A DNA stretch of 64,000 nucleotides. Source: Emiliania huxleyi CCMP1516. Its lineage: Eukaryota > Haptophyta > Isochrysidales > Noelaerhabdaceae. Of this stretch, positions 40,437 to 48,606 are shown piece by piece. Under the pieces are notes generated by a model. That model was not told the origin of the DNA. It ran no database searches and was given only the letters and a program-made list of their open reading frames with translations. The position numbers were made by a program, and so were the translations under genes. How positions within the stretch are numbered: the stretch's first letter is position 1; every line of letters begins with the position of its first letter. The stretch spans positions 431,722-495,721 of the forward strand of contig NW_005200170.1 of the NCBI RefSeq assembly GCF_000372725.1. Reading direction: 5' to 3'.

Positions 40437-40967
40437 ATGGCGTCGACAGAGTGTGGCGTCGATAGAGCGTCGGGCAATGACAGAAACGGTCCAAGCCACC
40501 CGTGCGGCGAGGAAATACCTGACTTTCCCGACCGGCTACGCGCGGCGGGCATCGCCGAGGAAGACTTCAAGAACGTGATGCAGAAGTGCATCGATGCGGA
40601 GTACTGCAAAATAGCCACGCTGCCGTGCACCATCGCGACCGGCGGCCTTGGAGTGGTCTTCTTCTGTATACCGGATGTCCCCTGCGACCCGAATAGAGGC
40701 ATGCGTGAGTTCAACGAAAAGTACGAGCCGCAGGGCATCAAGTGCGAAAGGCCTATGATTCAGGGCTGAGTCTTTAATTTCGTTGTGCCGGCGCAGGCAG
40801 CTTCGCAGGCTGTCGTGGTGGCCGCTGCGCCCGTGCCTGTGCACATCGCGCGAGATGCCGATCCGGCAGAGAAGCTAGCGCAGCTCAAGTCCTTGTTGGA
40901 GAAGGAATTGATCACGCAAGTGGACGACTACGAGGAAAAGAAGGCGCAGATCCTCGCGGGCATGTAG
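40437..40967 (+). CDS. Small Cys-containing protein with C-terminal SHOCT domain
   Basis: Exons 40437-40704 and 40801-40967 give 144 residues; the intron has a good GTGAGT donor and a GCAGGCAG acceptor. Exon 1 has 'FPDRLRAAGIAEEDFKNVMQ', Cys residues and a hydrophobic 'TGGLGVVFFCIPDVPC'. Exon 2 ends 'PAEKLAQLKSLLEKELITQV' then DDYEEKKAQIL, a clear match to the SHOCT domain (short C-terminal oligomerisation domain), which is common in bacterial proteins. The start codon follows an ACATG-rich stretch. Role unknown; oligomerisation at a membrane is inferred. Confidence 0.65.
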
Positions 40968-41489
40968 TGCGTCGTGGTCGGGATGTTGGCTCAGAGAGGT
41001 GCCGAGGTCGACGCGAAGGGCGGAGGCAGGTCAGAAGTCAGGTTTGCGAACTTCAGTTTTTTCTCGAATTGTCCCAGGCTGCCGTCGGCATACGGCAACG
41101 GAGACGGGGTTGAAGCCATACTGGATGGCGGCCACTCGGGCGACGCTCGCGAGGTAGACGCCGCAGCGGGCCGCATCGGCGAGAGAGTGAGAGAGAGCGA
41201 CTCAAGGAGACGTAAGCGTAACACGAAAAGAAGGAAATATCGACCGCAACACCTCAAGGGACTAACACGATCCTGCAAAAGGGAGCGCGAATGCACTAAG
41301 GTGGCTACGCCTCATCCTGCAAAAGGGAGCGTAGAGGGGTGAGTCCTGCAGAGGAGGTGTGAAGACGCGAAGCGTGGGTTATGAACAGAGGAGAAGGCCA
41401 GTGCGCGCTATGAACAGAGTGAGTGTGCTGGGCGCTGGGAGTGAGAGGATGTTCCTGATGCCGCTAAGTCTGCCGCTACCCGCTCCGTC
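40968..41489. other. Intergenic, no gene seen
   Basis: About 520 bp between convergent genes. A direct repeat 'cctgcaaaagggagcg' occurs at 41273 and 41313, and 'gtgcgcgctatgaacagag' resembles 'gcgtgggttatgaacagag' just upstream. Nothing else identified. Confidence 0.45.
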
Positions 41490-42678
41490 CTACAACTCGT
41501 CTCGCTCGCGGCCGCCGGCCACGCCTCCATCCTCTCCCCGCAGCAGCGCCTCCCACCGACCAGAGGCCTCTGCGCCGCCCCACCGGCGGAGCGGTGTTGT
41601 GCGCCCCCGCTCGCCCCGCTCGTAGGGTGCCACGCGCACGACGCCGTGCTCGCCCATCAGCCAGAGCACCATGTTGGTCCGCTCGCCCTGCTGGATCGGC
41701 TCTGCGGCGTGGTAATGCCCACCCAAGTGGAGCAGCGCCTACAGAGAGAGAGGAGGGCGGGGCGCTCGAGTCTGGCAGAGAGCGAGAGCTGCGCGACTTC
41801 TCTCTCGGTAGGCGGAGGCCGCTTTGCGCCTCGCCCGGCGCGAAGTCCTCAAAGTCGACCGCCGCGGCGGGCGCATTGCGCGGGTCGGCGTCCACGAAGC
41901 GCGTGCCCTTGAAGGTGAGCCGGCCGCCGCGAAAGCCGTCGGCGAGGTTGACGTTGATCGTCGCGACCGAGGCGTCGGCGTGCTCGGCGAGCGACTCGTC
42001 CTCGCCCGGCCGGTAACGCACCACAAAGCCATAGTGCTCATCCGCGTCGCGAAGACCGACCGAGCTCGGGAAGGCCATCTGAGACAGCGGCCTCCCGTAG
42101 CGGTGGGCGAGGTGCCGCATCGCGCCCTCCATCCCCAGCCCGCCCGGCACCGCCTCGAGGATCGCGCCGAACCGGTTCATGCCGTTGGGCCGTCTGATGG
42201 GAACGCCCGACGCCGCCGCGTGATCGAGCTCCTCCCGCAGCTCGGCGCAGAAGCGAGGCGTGAAGAGCTGCAGCCGCCAGACGCCCGCTACGCCGGTCGG
42301 CTTGAGGAGCGAGCGCAGCGGCGCCTCGTCGACCGGCCCGCCCGCCATCGCCGCCGCCTCGGCCGCCGCGACTGCAGCCCGGAGAGACGGGTCGATGTAG
42401 TCGGCCTCGTTGGCAGCGAGGTCGTACAGCCCCGGGTGAAGCCGGCCCCACTCGGAGCGTGCGAGCGCGAACGTCTCTGCGTGCTCCTCCCACCAGTCAG
42501 CCGCCTCAAACTCGCCACCGCTCTTGCTGGCGTTGGAGATGGACGCGGGCTTCGCGGCCGCCGCGGCCAGCGCCCGCTCCAGCGCGCCGGCGCTGGGCGC
42601 GGCGGCGACCGCCTGCATCGCGCCGGCGCCGGCAGCGCTGCGGGCGGAGTGGGCGGCGCAAAGAGCAGAGGTGATCAT
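41490..42678 (-). CDS. 2OG-Fe(II) oxygenase (PKHD/prolyl-hydroxylase type)
   Basis: Exons 42678-41830 and 41738-41490 join in frame to 365 residues; the intron 41739-41829 is GC-AG (GAG|GCGCAA). An Ala-rich leader is followed by 'VWRLQLFTPRFCAELREELD' and 'GMNRFGAILEAVPGGLGMEG'. The catalytic core shows 'HYGFVVRYRPGEDESLAEHA' with the iron-binding H-A-D, 'VNLADGFRGGRLTFKG', then after the intron the distal His in 'ALLHLGGHYHAAEPI' and the 2OG-binding Arg in QGERTNM. It resembles 2OGFOD2/procollagen-lysine-type single-domain hydroxylases. The substrate is not known; it has no clear signal peptide. The gene is divergent from the charged ORF to its right. Confidence 0.83.
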
Positions 42679-42845
42679 CGTAAGCGCACAGCAATGCTAG
42701 CTCCGCGGCGCGGGATGTGCGAAGAGAGGCCGCACAACAAAGTGAGCCCCGCGGCAGTGGACGTGTGCCGAGGAGTGTCTCGCGCCGACCGAGACGGGGA
42801 GTAAAGTTCACGACCTCTCACCGTGGAGGGCCAGGCCGGCGTGGA

Positions 42846-43613
42846 GTGGCTGCGAAAAAGACTGTGCGCCAGTCCCGTGCCCAGTGTCCGCGCTGCACGC
42901 TACCCGCACTCACGGACTCCATACCCGAAAGAAAGAGAAGGGAGCTCGCGGGAGAGGTGACGAGTGAACTACAGGTAGTGGGGAAGGCAGCCTCGATTGC
43001 CATACAGACATGGGTGCGAAACAACGACAAGACCAGGGCACGGGCAGAGGAACGAGAGAAGAATATAGGGTGGATAAAGCGCCTGTTCACGGCATGGAGG
43101 GTGAGCCACGCCGAACGTACCGAGCGGAGAGCCGAGCGGAAGGAGGACGGGGAAGATGACTCCGAGGAGGACGAACCAGTGGAAATCCAGTTGTCAGATG
43201 TCACGATGCATCCGAAGGGGACCCCGGCGCCGGCATCATCCGTAGAGGCACGAGTGTTCGAAGAGAGAGTGGACCTGAGCAACAACATGACCTGGAGGCA
43301 AATGATCGGAGTGGGAGTCAGAAATGTGGTCCTTGCGCGAGGGGAGCTCGATAGACTCGAGGGGCCAGGATACGCCGCGAGGAGGACGGAGTTGCGCCGA
43401 AAGGCGAAAGAAGCCGCGAGAACAAGGGACCGACAGGCGGCGGCGTCACAGGACGAGGCAGAAGAGAACGACGCGACAGAGGAGGAAATGACAAGGGAGA
43501 GAACGACGAGAGTGGGACGACCGCGAGGTGGCATGAAGGTTGCAGCGAGAAGCGGCGAGAGACTACGAAGAGAGATAGGAAGAGGCAGACTCCCTAGGGT
43601 GGGCGACGGCTAG
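42846..43613 (+). CDS. Highly charged ORF with atypical codon use
   Basis: Open frame of about 255 codons ending RRLPRVGDG-like at 43613, with no good ATG near its 5' end. Contains 'ALTDSIPERKRRELAGEVTS', 'QTWVRNNDKTRARAEE', 'WIKRLFTAWRVSHAER', an acidic stretch (EDGEDDSEEDEPVEIQ) and 'SNNMTWRQMIGVGVRNVVLA'. Arg is coded mostly by AGA/AGG/CGA and Gly by GGA, unlike the CGC/GGC habit of the neighbouring genes. A boundary-repeat copy (42853-42890) forms its 5' edge. Origin from a mobile element or by transfer is possible; no family recognised. Confidence 0.4.
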   Translation: MAAKKTVRQSRAQCPRCTLPALTDSIPERKRRELAGEVTSELQVVGKAASIAIQTWVRNNDKTRARAEEREKNIGWIKRLFTAWRVSHAERTERRAERKEDGEDDSEEDEPVEIQLSDVTMHPKGTPAPASSVEARVFEERVDLSNNMTWRQMIGVGVRNVVLARGELDRLEGPGYAARRTELRRKAKEAARTRDRQAAASQDEAEENDATEEEMTRERTTRVGRPRGGMKVAARSGERLRREIGRGRLPRVGDG

Positions 43614-43639
43614 CGCACCACACACCTCTCCTTAAAATC

Positions 43640-44182
43640 CCTGTGTGGTGGCGGCGTGCCGTCCTCCCATCCCTCCCTTGGGTTGTCTGTTTTCTTTCTT
43701 TCTTTCTTTCCGCGCTGCGAGCCTGTCGTGTCCCTTGTCAGGAGCAGGAGAGCCCCACCTGTCCCCCTGATCGTTCTTCCAAAATCCTGCTCGTGCAGGT
43801 GGGGACCCTGTCCTCGTCCCATCCCTCGTTTGGCGTGTCTGTTTTCTTTCTTTGCCCAGTGTTGTGCGAAAAAGAATTGGAAAAGCAGGGCGGGGGCGCC
43901 CTGGCTCTGACCCATCCCTCCCTTGGGTTGTCCGTTTTCTTTCTTTCTTTCTGGCTCTGACACAGGTCCACCACGGGAGCCGCCTTTAAGCGACTCCTGC
44001 GAGGGTGGCGAGGCACTTAGCTCCGTGCACCCGCCCACCCCCGCCACAGGCAAGCTCATTCACAACCTGCTCTGCGATTGCCGTGTGAAGAACGACCGAG
44101 TTGTGCGAAAAAGATTTTCCCCTCTGCGAAAAAAATTGAAAATGCGGTCGCACGACACGATTATTCACGCGACAGGCGAGGC
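43640..44182. repeat. Intergenic repeats: triplicated 'ccatccctcccttgggttgt'
   Basis: Three copies (43667, 43820 diverged, 43911) of ccatccctc(ccttggg)ttgtctgttttctttctttc. 43770-43830 ('ttccaaaatcctgctcgtgc' then 'aggtggggaccctgtcctcg') is found inverted at 60130-60205. No gene seen. Confidence 0.7.
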
Positions 44183-44215
44183 GCGGGCGACGGCTTCTGA
44201 GAAGCCGTCGCCCGC
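44183..44215. other. Perfect 15-bp stem-loop
   Basis: GCGGGCGACGGCTTC, loop TGA, GAAGCCGTCGCCCGC. It stands in non-coding DNA, so it is not explained by a coding frame. A transcript end, a processing hairpin or a mobile-element end are all possible. Confidence 0.6.
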
Positions 44216-44274
44216 ACCACAGCGCACAGCCACAGGAGCAGTCACACCACTCCGGCGCCCACCCACTCCCCCTG

Positions 44275-44356
44275 CGAAAAAGAATTTTAGAACCCCGCTC
44301 CCTCGCGCGACTACTGGGCACGGGACTGACGCGCACTGGCGAAAAAGAATTTTACG
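44275..44356 (-). repeat. Gene-boundary repeat copy flanked by 'gaaaaagaatttta'
   Basis: 'ctgggcacgggactgacgcg' 'cactggc' lies between two copies of gaaaaagaatttta (44276 and 44341). Orientation inverse to 38911. Confidence 0.7.
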
Positions 44357-44436
44357 CCATTTCGCGCAGCAAAAAACCGCTCACCAGATCACACGCACAA
44401 TTCTTTCTCACGCTGCTGTTCTTCACCTCTCCACCT

Positions 44437-44970
44437 CTACATCAGGAGCGCGACAGCAAAGGCCCGCGCCGTCGCCATCGGCGCCACCACCTGCCACGCG
44501 TTGGTGGCCGGGTCGTACCGCTCCACCGAGCTGAGGTCGCCACCGCTGAAGCCGCCCACAGCGTAGACCTTGCCGTCGAGCACCGCCACAGCGAGATGGC
44601 ACCGAGCCGTCGCCATCGGCGCCACCGCCTCCCACGCGTTCGTCGGCGGGATCGTACCGCTCGACCGAGCTGATGGCGCCGGCGCCGTAGCCTCCAACAG
44701 CGTACAGCTTGCCGTCGAGCACCGCCACGGTGGGAGCCGCACACTGCTCGGTACCCCCCCCTGCACATCTAAAGTCATGGCCGACCCCCCCCCCCAAGCA
44801 GCAGCGCTCTGCTGCTGGGGGACCCCCCCCCCCCAGCAGCAGCGCTCTGCTGCTGGGGGGTGCTGGCATCTCTGTACCGACAGCTGTAAGTAAGTACGGT
44901 TAGCGTTCCAGTCGTCGGCGAGGTGCTGGATATTAAATGGCTTGAGGGCGAGCCGCATGGCTTCCACCAC
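44437..44970 (-). pseudogene. Kelch-repeat gene fragment with a frameshift
   Basis: Two kelch units are clear: 'TVAVLDGKLYAVGGYGAGAI' + SSVERYDP and 'LAVAVLDGKVYAVGGFSGGD' + LSSVERYDPATNAWQVV. Between them the frame changes: the plus strand reads cgttcgtcggcgggatcgta where the other unit has cgttggtggccgggtcgta, one base fewer, near 44655. Upstream, 'KPFNIQHLADDWN' is probably a 5' exon, separated by C-run repeats (44755-44860). The protein stops after AFAVALLM, well short of a six-bladed propeller. This is a decayed host gene, or the shift is an assembly error beside homopolymers. Confidence 0.6.
44795..44862. repeat. Two direct copies of a CAG/CTG palindrome
   Basis: 'agcagcagcgctctgctgct' occurs twice (about 44799 and 44838), each followed by a G run and preceded by a C run. 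A related 'ctctgctgctggggggg' sits at 45397. Each copy can form a hairpin. Confidence 0.7.
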
Positions 44971-45479
44971 ACGTCGCTGCCCGCCATTGCGGCGAAGCGT
45001 CGCGGCGGACCTGACAGTTTTGCCCCGCGCGACGGGCCGCGCGCTAAGCTCAGTCGATCGATTTCGACGAGCGAGCGATCCGAGGATCGAGCGGGGGACC
45101 GATAGGCTAGAGAGATCAACGCTGATCGATCAACGTCAGCCGAGACGCCCGAGTGAGTGGCTCACTATACGGCTTTTAGTGTGGTAGTACAAGATAGACT
45201 CACATGGTCACAAGTCTTTAGTAAAACGCCAGCACTCGACACGACGAAGGTGCATTGGGCTCGAAGCACGAAGGCGCGGTGAACACAGCCGCCTCGAGCG
45301 TACCGCTAAAACACGAGGCGAGGTGGGAGGGGGCGGCGGCGGCGAAGAGGCGGGAATCTGCGGGAGCCGGGAGAGCTGCAGCTGGGTCCAATGCCCTCTG
45401 CTGCTGGGGGGGTCGGGACCCCCCCCCCCACTCATTTCTACTCCCCTGGTGGCGGTGCCTCGGACCCCAGCGGGCTCAC
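44971..45479. other. Intergenic, no gene seen
   Basis: Contains 'tcgatcgatttcgacgagcg' and a short G/C-run repeat at 45397-45430. Nothing else identified. Confidence 0.4.
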
Positions 45480-45572
45480 ACCCGCCAGGCTGGTGGGGCT
45501 GTTGGACCACACTCTTTGTTGAGGCGGCGTCCGGACGGTTGATGTTGCGGCGCTCACGCTGCTCGCGCGGCT
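45480..45572 (+). pseudogene. Fragment of a TBC-domain gene, cut by the gap
   Basis: 'ctgttggaccacactctttg' and 'gcggcgctcacgctgctcgc' match the TBC exon at 51345-51430 (inverted), which codes 'LRLWDHTLCGGGVSTLDAAA'. The frame here is interrupted after LLDHTLC, so it is a decayed partial copy. It ends at the N gap. Confidence 0.6.
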
Positions 45573-45672
45573 NNNNNNNNNNNNNNNNNNNNNNNNNNNN
45601 NNNNNNNNNNNNNNNNNNNNNNNNNNNNNNNNNNNNNNNNNNNNNNNNNNNNNNNNNNNNNNNNNNNNNNNN
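45573..45672. other. Assembly gap (100 N)
   Basis: Run of N of exactly 100 bases, the usual placeholder for a gap of unknown size. Confidence 1.
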
Positions 45673-45770
45673 AGAACCTTCAAACATCCCTGCGAACGAC
45701 CGGATGTTGGAAGTAAAGATATATTACGTTTTTCACCCACCGATTCACACACGAATTAGGATCTCCGTGT

Positions 45771-46183
45771 CAACCTGCACAGCAGCACTGCAGGGCGATA
45801 CAGGCGTCATACCACCTGACCCGAGACGGGCCGCGGGCGTCATACCGAGCGCGTCGAGACCGTGTCCTGATGTGATCTGCACGCGTGAGTCACGTCGGCG
45901 TCAAAGGAGCGACGTGCGACCTGTCAGTGCTCTATCTCCGATCGCAGCTGCCTCTGCGCGTCCTGGGGATGTACCTTTGTCGCGCGCCGGAGACGACTCG
46001 ACGCCGCTGAGATCGGAGATCAAGCTCTGACAGGTCGCACGTCGCTCCTTTGACGCCGACGTGACTCACCCGTGCAGATCACATCAGGACACGGTCTCGA
46101 CGCGCTCGGTACGACGCCTGCGACCCGTCTCGGGTCAGGTGGCATGACGCTCATATCGCCCGCCAGCGCTGCCGTGCAGGTTG
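45771..46183. mobile_element. Fold-back/MITE-like element with 157-bp terminal inverted repeats
   Basis: 45771-45927 and 46027-46183 are inverted copies, differing at about a dozen positions, mostly transitions. Ends are CAACCTGCAC...GTGCAGGTTG. The 99-bp spacer contains a second, inner inverted pair (atctccgatc / gatcggagat). No ORF typical of a transposase. I see no clear target-site duplication. Non-autonomous DNA element is the most likely reading. Confidence 0.75.
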
Positions 46184-46597
46184 CCACGACGAGGTCGAGC
46201 ACGCTTCTATACGCTCGCCGAGCCTTCCTTTCCATCCCATTTGGCAGCCTGGGAACGGTGGCGGTCAGAGGCAAAGCATACGAGGGGTGGTGGAACCACA
46301 TGTCACGGCTACTGCCGGCTCGACCCCACGATAGCCTCCGAATGCTGACTTTGAGGCACCATCATCGGACGATGTCGACGAGTTGGGTCGCTCTCGCGGT
46401 AGCCAGGTAGCCCCCCATACTAGTAGCACCGGCCATGGCCGCAGGAAGCTCGGGGGAGGGCGCTGGGAGCAACACGGAGCTCCGTTGGACGCGTTTTCAA
46501 GATTAGCGTGTCAGAGTGAATTGGAACTAGCCTGTCGGAGATCGAAACGGCTCTTATCTACATTGGACACAACATTCAAACGCTGTACGACTGCGGC
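46184..46597. other. Intergenic, no gene supported
   Basis: An ORF runs 46072-46410 but half of it lies in the inverted-repeat arm. The remainder has 'GKAYEGWWNHMSRLLPARPH' with no recognised relative. Confidence 0.4.
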
Positions 46598-47497
46598 TCA
46601 CTCGTCGTCGTCGCTATCCGCCGCATGCTGCCGCATGTGCTGCCGCCTTGTCATGTGATGCAGCGCGGTATTGCCGGCCTCAATTGCCAGGAACAGCGCC
46701 CGCATGCGATGCGCGGACCGGATCGCAACCGCAACCTCGTCGTACCTCTTCCGAGCCGCCCAAGTTGCGGCGTCGAACGGCCCCTGCCCGCCGCAGGAGG
46801 AGGTCATCGGTGGCACGCCTGCCGGGGTCGCGTCGGCGCCGAGGGAGAGGAGCAGCTCGACGAGCTCGAGGTGGCCGCACCACGCCGCCATCAGCAGGGG
46901 CGTGAAGCCGCCCGCGTCCTTGATCTCCGCCATCGGACACGAGCCGAGCGAGAGGGTGCCCTGCAGGACGGCGCCGGGATCGCCGCAGGCGCCTCTTGAG
47001 TTGTGCAGCCTCGTCACGACCTTTGGAGCTCGGTCGAGCAGCAACTTTGCGCACGCTAGCCTGCCAAACCTGCACGCGGCGTGCAGCAGCGTGGCGTGCC
47101 CGCGGCGCGCGGCTGGGTCCAAGATGTGACCCGCCGGGATGGCGGGCTCCTTGTCGATCTCGCGGCGCAGCTTGGCGGCACAGTCGCGCTGCCGCATGAG
47201 CTCTATCACCGTCATGGCGCGCGCGTCCCACTGGGCGAGACGAGCGACGCGCTGGGCCCGGCACGCGCTGATAAAGGTCTGACGCAGATCCGCCTTGGAG
47301 CGGAGGGCGCGGGAGGACCGCGGCATCTGGACGCCGCGGGCCAAGCCGAGTGTGTGCCAGAGCTCTGCGCGAGAGCCGTCAAGTCGCCAGTGCTTGCACA
47401 CCGCAGCGAGCGCCGCGATCTCGGCGGCCGCCAGCGGCGCAAGCACGAGCGCGAGCGGTCCATCGGGAAGGTCAGCGAGTGGAAGGGAGCACATCAT
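46598..47497 (-). CDS. F-box-like / ankyrin-repeat protein
   Basis: Start chosen at 47497 (MMCSLPLADLPDGPLALVLA), giving 299 residues; the open frame extends upstream to 47578. An F-box-like helix set 'LALVLAPLAAAEIAALAAVC' + KHWR lies at the N-terminus, then a basic linker, then ankyrin units: 'GHATLLHAACRFGRLACAKL', 'GGFTPLLMAAWCGHLELVEL' + LLSLGAD and 'GPFDAATWAARKRYDEVA'. The C-terminus is His-rich, then acidic (HAADSDDDE). Such proteins couple substrate binding to SCF ubiquitin ligases. Single exon. Its neighbour to the right is divergent. Confidence 0.75.
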   Translation of the reverse strand: MMCSLPLADLPDGPLALVLAPLAAAEIAALAAVCKHWRLDGSRAELWHTLGLARGVQMPRSSRALRSKADLRQTFISACRAQRVARLAQWDARAMTVIELMRQRDCAAKLRREIDKEPAIPAGHILDPAARRGHATLLHAACRFGRLACAKLLLDRAPKVVTRLHNSRGACGDPGAVLQGTLSLGSCPMAEIKDAGGFTPLLMAAWCGHLELVELLLSLGADATPAGVPPMTSSCGGQGPFDAATWAARKRYDEVAVAIRSAHRMRALFLAIEAGNTALHHMTRRQHMRQHAADSDDDE

Positions 47498-47697
47498 GGA
47501 GAGAAGAGCCGAACAACACAAAGAGAAGGAGGACTGCGGGCGCCACGCCCGCGCCCTAGGCTCGGCAGGAGCGAACAAGAAGAAAAATTCTCGATCTCGA
47601 TTTCTTCTGCAACACGCCCGCTCGTTGACTGCCTCGAGCCTCCGCGGGCGCCGTCACGGAACGCACACCTGCTCAGGAGCACCACCGCTGTTGTCCC
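47498..47697. promoter_or_regulatory. Divergent intergenic/promoter region
   Basis: 200 bp between the starts of the F-box/ankyrin gene (minus) and the next gene (plus). A purine-rich tract (gagaagagccgaacaacaca) is at about 47499. Shared promoter inferred from position. Confidence 0.3.
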
Positions 47698-48567
47698 ATG
47701 ACGCACGCCTCGAGGATCGTGGACGCGCTCTACCCGCCGCCAGCAGCAGAGGGTGACGGCGAGGAAGTCGAGGCCGCCGAGGCTGCCGCTCAGGCGCAAC
47801 GGCGCACTGACGCGGCTGCACTGCTCGGCGAAATCACGTTCAAGCTGCTGACGGCGCAGCAGCAGCAGGTGTCTGTCCGTCCGCATCCCTTCGTCGAGCC
47901 GCGAGACTCGATCGAGACGGCCGAACTCGTATCTGCGACGCTCGGCGCCGGCGACTCGCAGCAACGCGTGCTTCTCGCCTTCACCTCGCGGCGAGCGGTC
48001 ACCTCGCCTCTGGCCACGACCGCGGTTCATCTGCTCAACATCACCGACCAGGGGCGCTACCAGCCCGTGCTCTCGACCGGACTTTTCCGTGGCCAGTACA
48101 CGCTTCTCAGCCGGCTGACGTATGCCGGAACGGCGGCTCTGCACAAGATGATCACTCGCAGCGGCCTGAAGGTCGGGTCGGTGCGCTCTGACATGCTCAA
48201 GCTGCTCGTCGTGGGTGCCAAGGCGCGAGCTGACGAGGATGCGCCCGTCCCGATGGCCGTCGAGGCTGTCGCCGGACCCTCCTCCTCCGCCTCCACCTCC
48301 GTCGCGGTCGCTGCCACGGGCGCCGTCGCTGCCGGCGCACGCGAGAACCTCACGGCGTTTGCAAAGCAGCTCGCGACCGTGTTGCAGACCGCCCGACCTG
48401 CGCCCTCCGTCTTCGAGACGCGACCAGCTGAGGCTGCAAGGACGAAGCCGATCGGCATTGCCTCAAACGTCGGCCTGCTCCTCTGGACCCCCAAGACAGC
48501 CTCGGCATCGAAGCAAACCGCCGGCGTCCGGACCACCGAGGCGCTCGCGTATCCTCGGGCGCCATGA
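47698..48567 (+). CDS. Uncharacterised protein, possibly the 5' part of the next gene
   Basis: ORF of 289 residues starting MTHASRIVDALYPPPAAEGD. Features: Ala/Glu-rich leader, 'TDAAALLGEITFKLLTAQQQ', 'RVLLAFTSRRAVTSPLATTA', 'GQYTLLSRLTYAGTAALHKM', then an Ala/Ser-rich linker and 'ENLTAFAKQLATVLQTARPA'. No family recognised. The next exon begins at 48607 with an acceptor (ccttag|GCG) in phase 0, and a phase-0 donor is available at 48466 (AAC|GTCGGC), so this ORF and the F-box/LRR gene may be one gene of about 640 residues. In that case the last 34 codons here are intron. Confidence 0.5.
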   Translation: MTHASRIVDALYPPPAAEGDGEEVEAAEAAAQAQRRTDAAALLGEITFKLLTAQQQQVSVRPHPFVEPRDSIETAELVSATLGAGDSQQRVLLAFTSRRAVTSPLATTAVHLLNITDQGRYQPVLSTGLFRGQYTLLSRLTYAGTAALHKMITRSGLKVGSVRSDMLKLLVVGAKARADEDAPVPMAVEAVAGPSSSASTSVAVAATGAVAAGARENLTAFAKQLATVLQTARPAPSVFETRPAEAARTKPIGIASNVGLLLWTPKTASASKQTAGVRTTEALAYPRAP

Positions 48568-48606
48568 CCAGTGAGGATCGCCACACACCGCGAATCTAAC
48601 CCTTAG

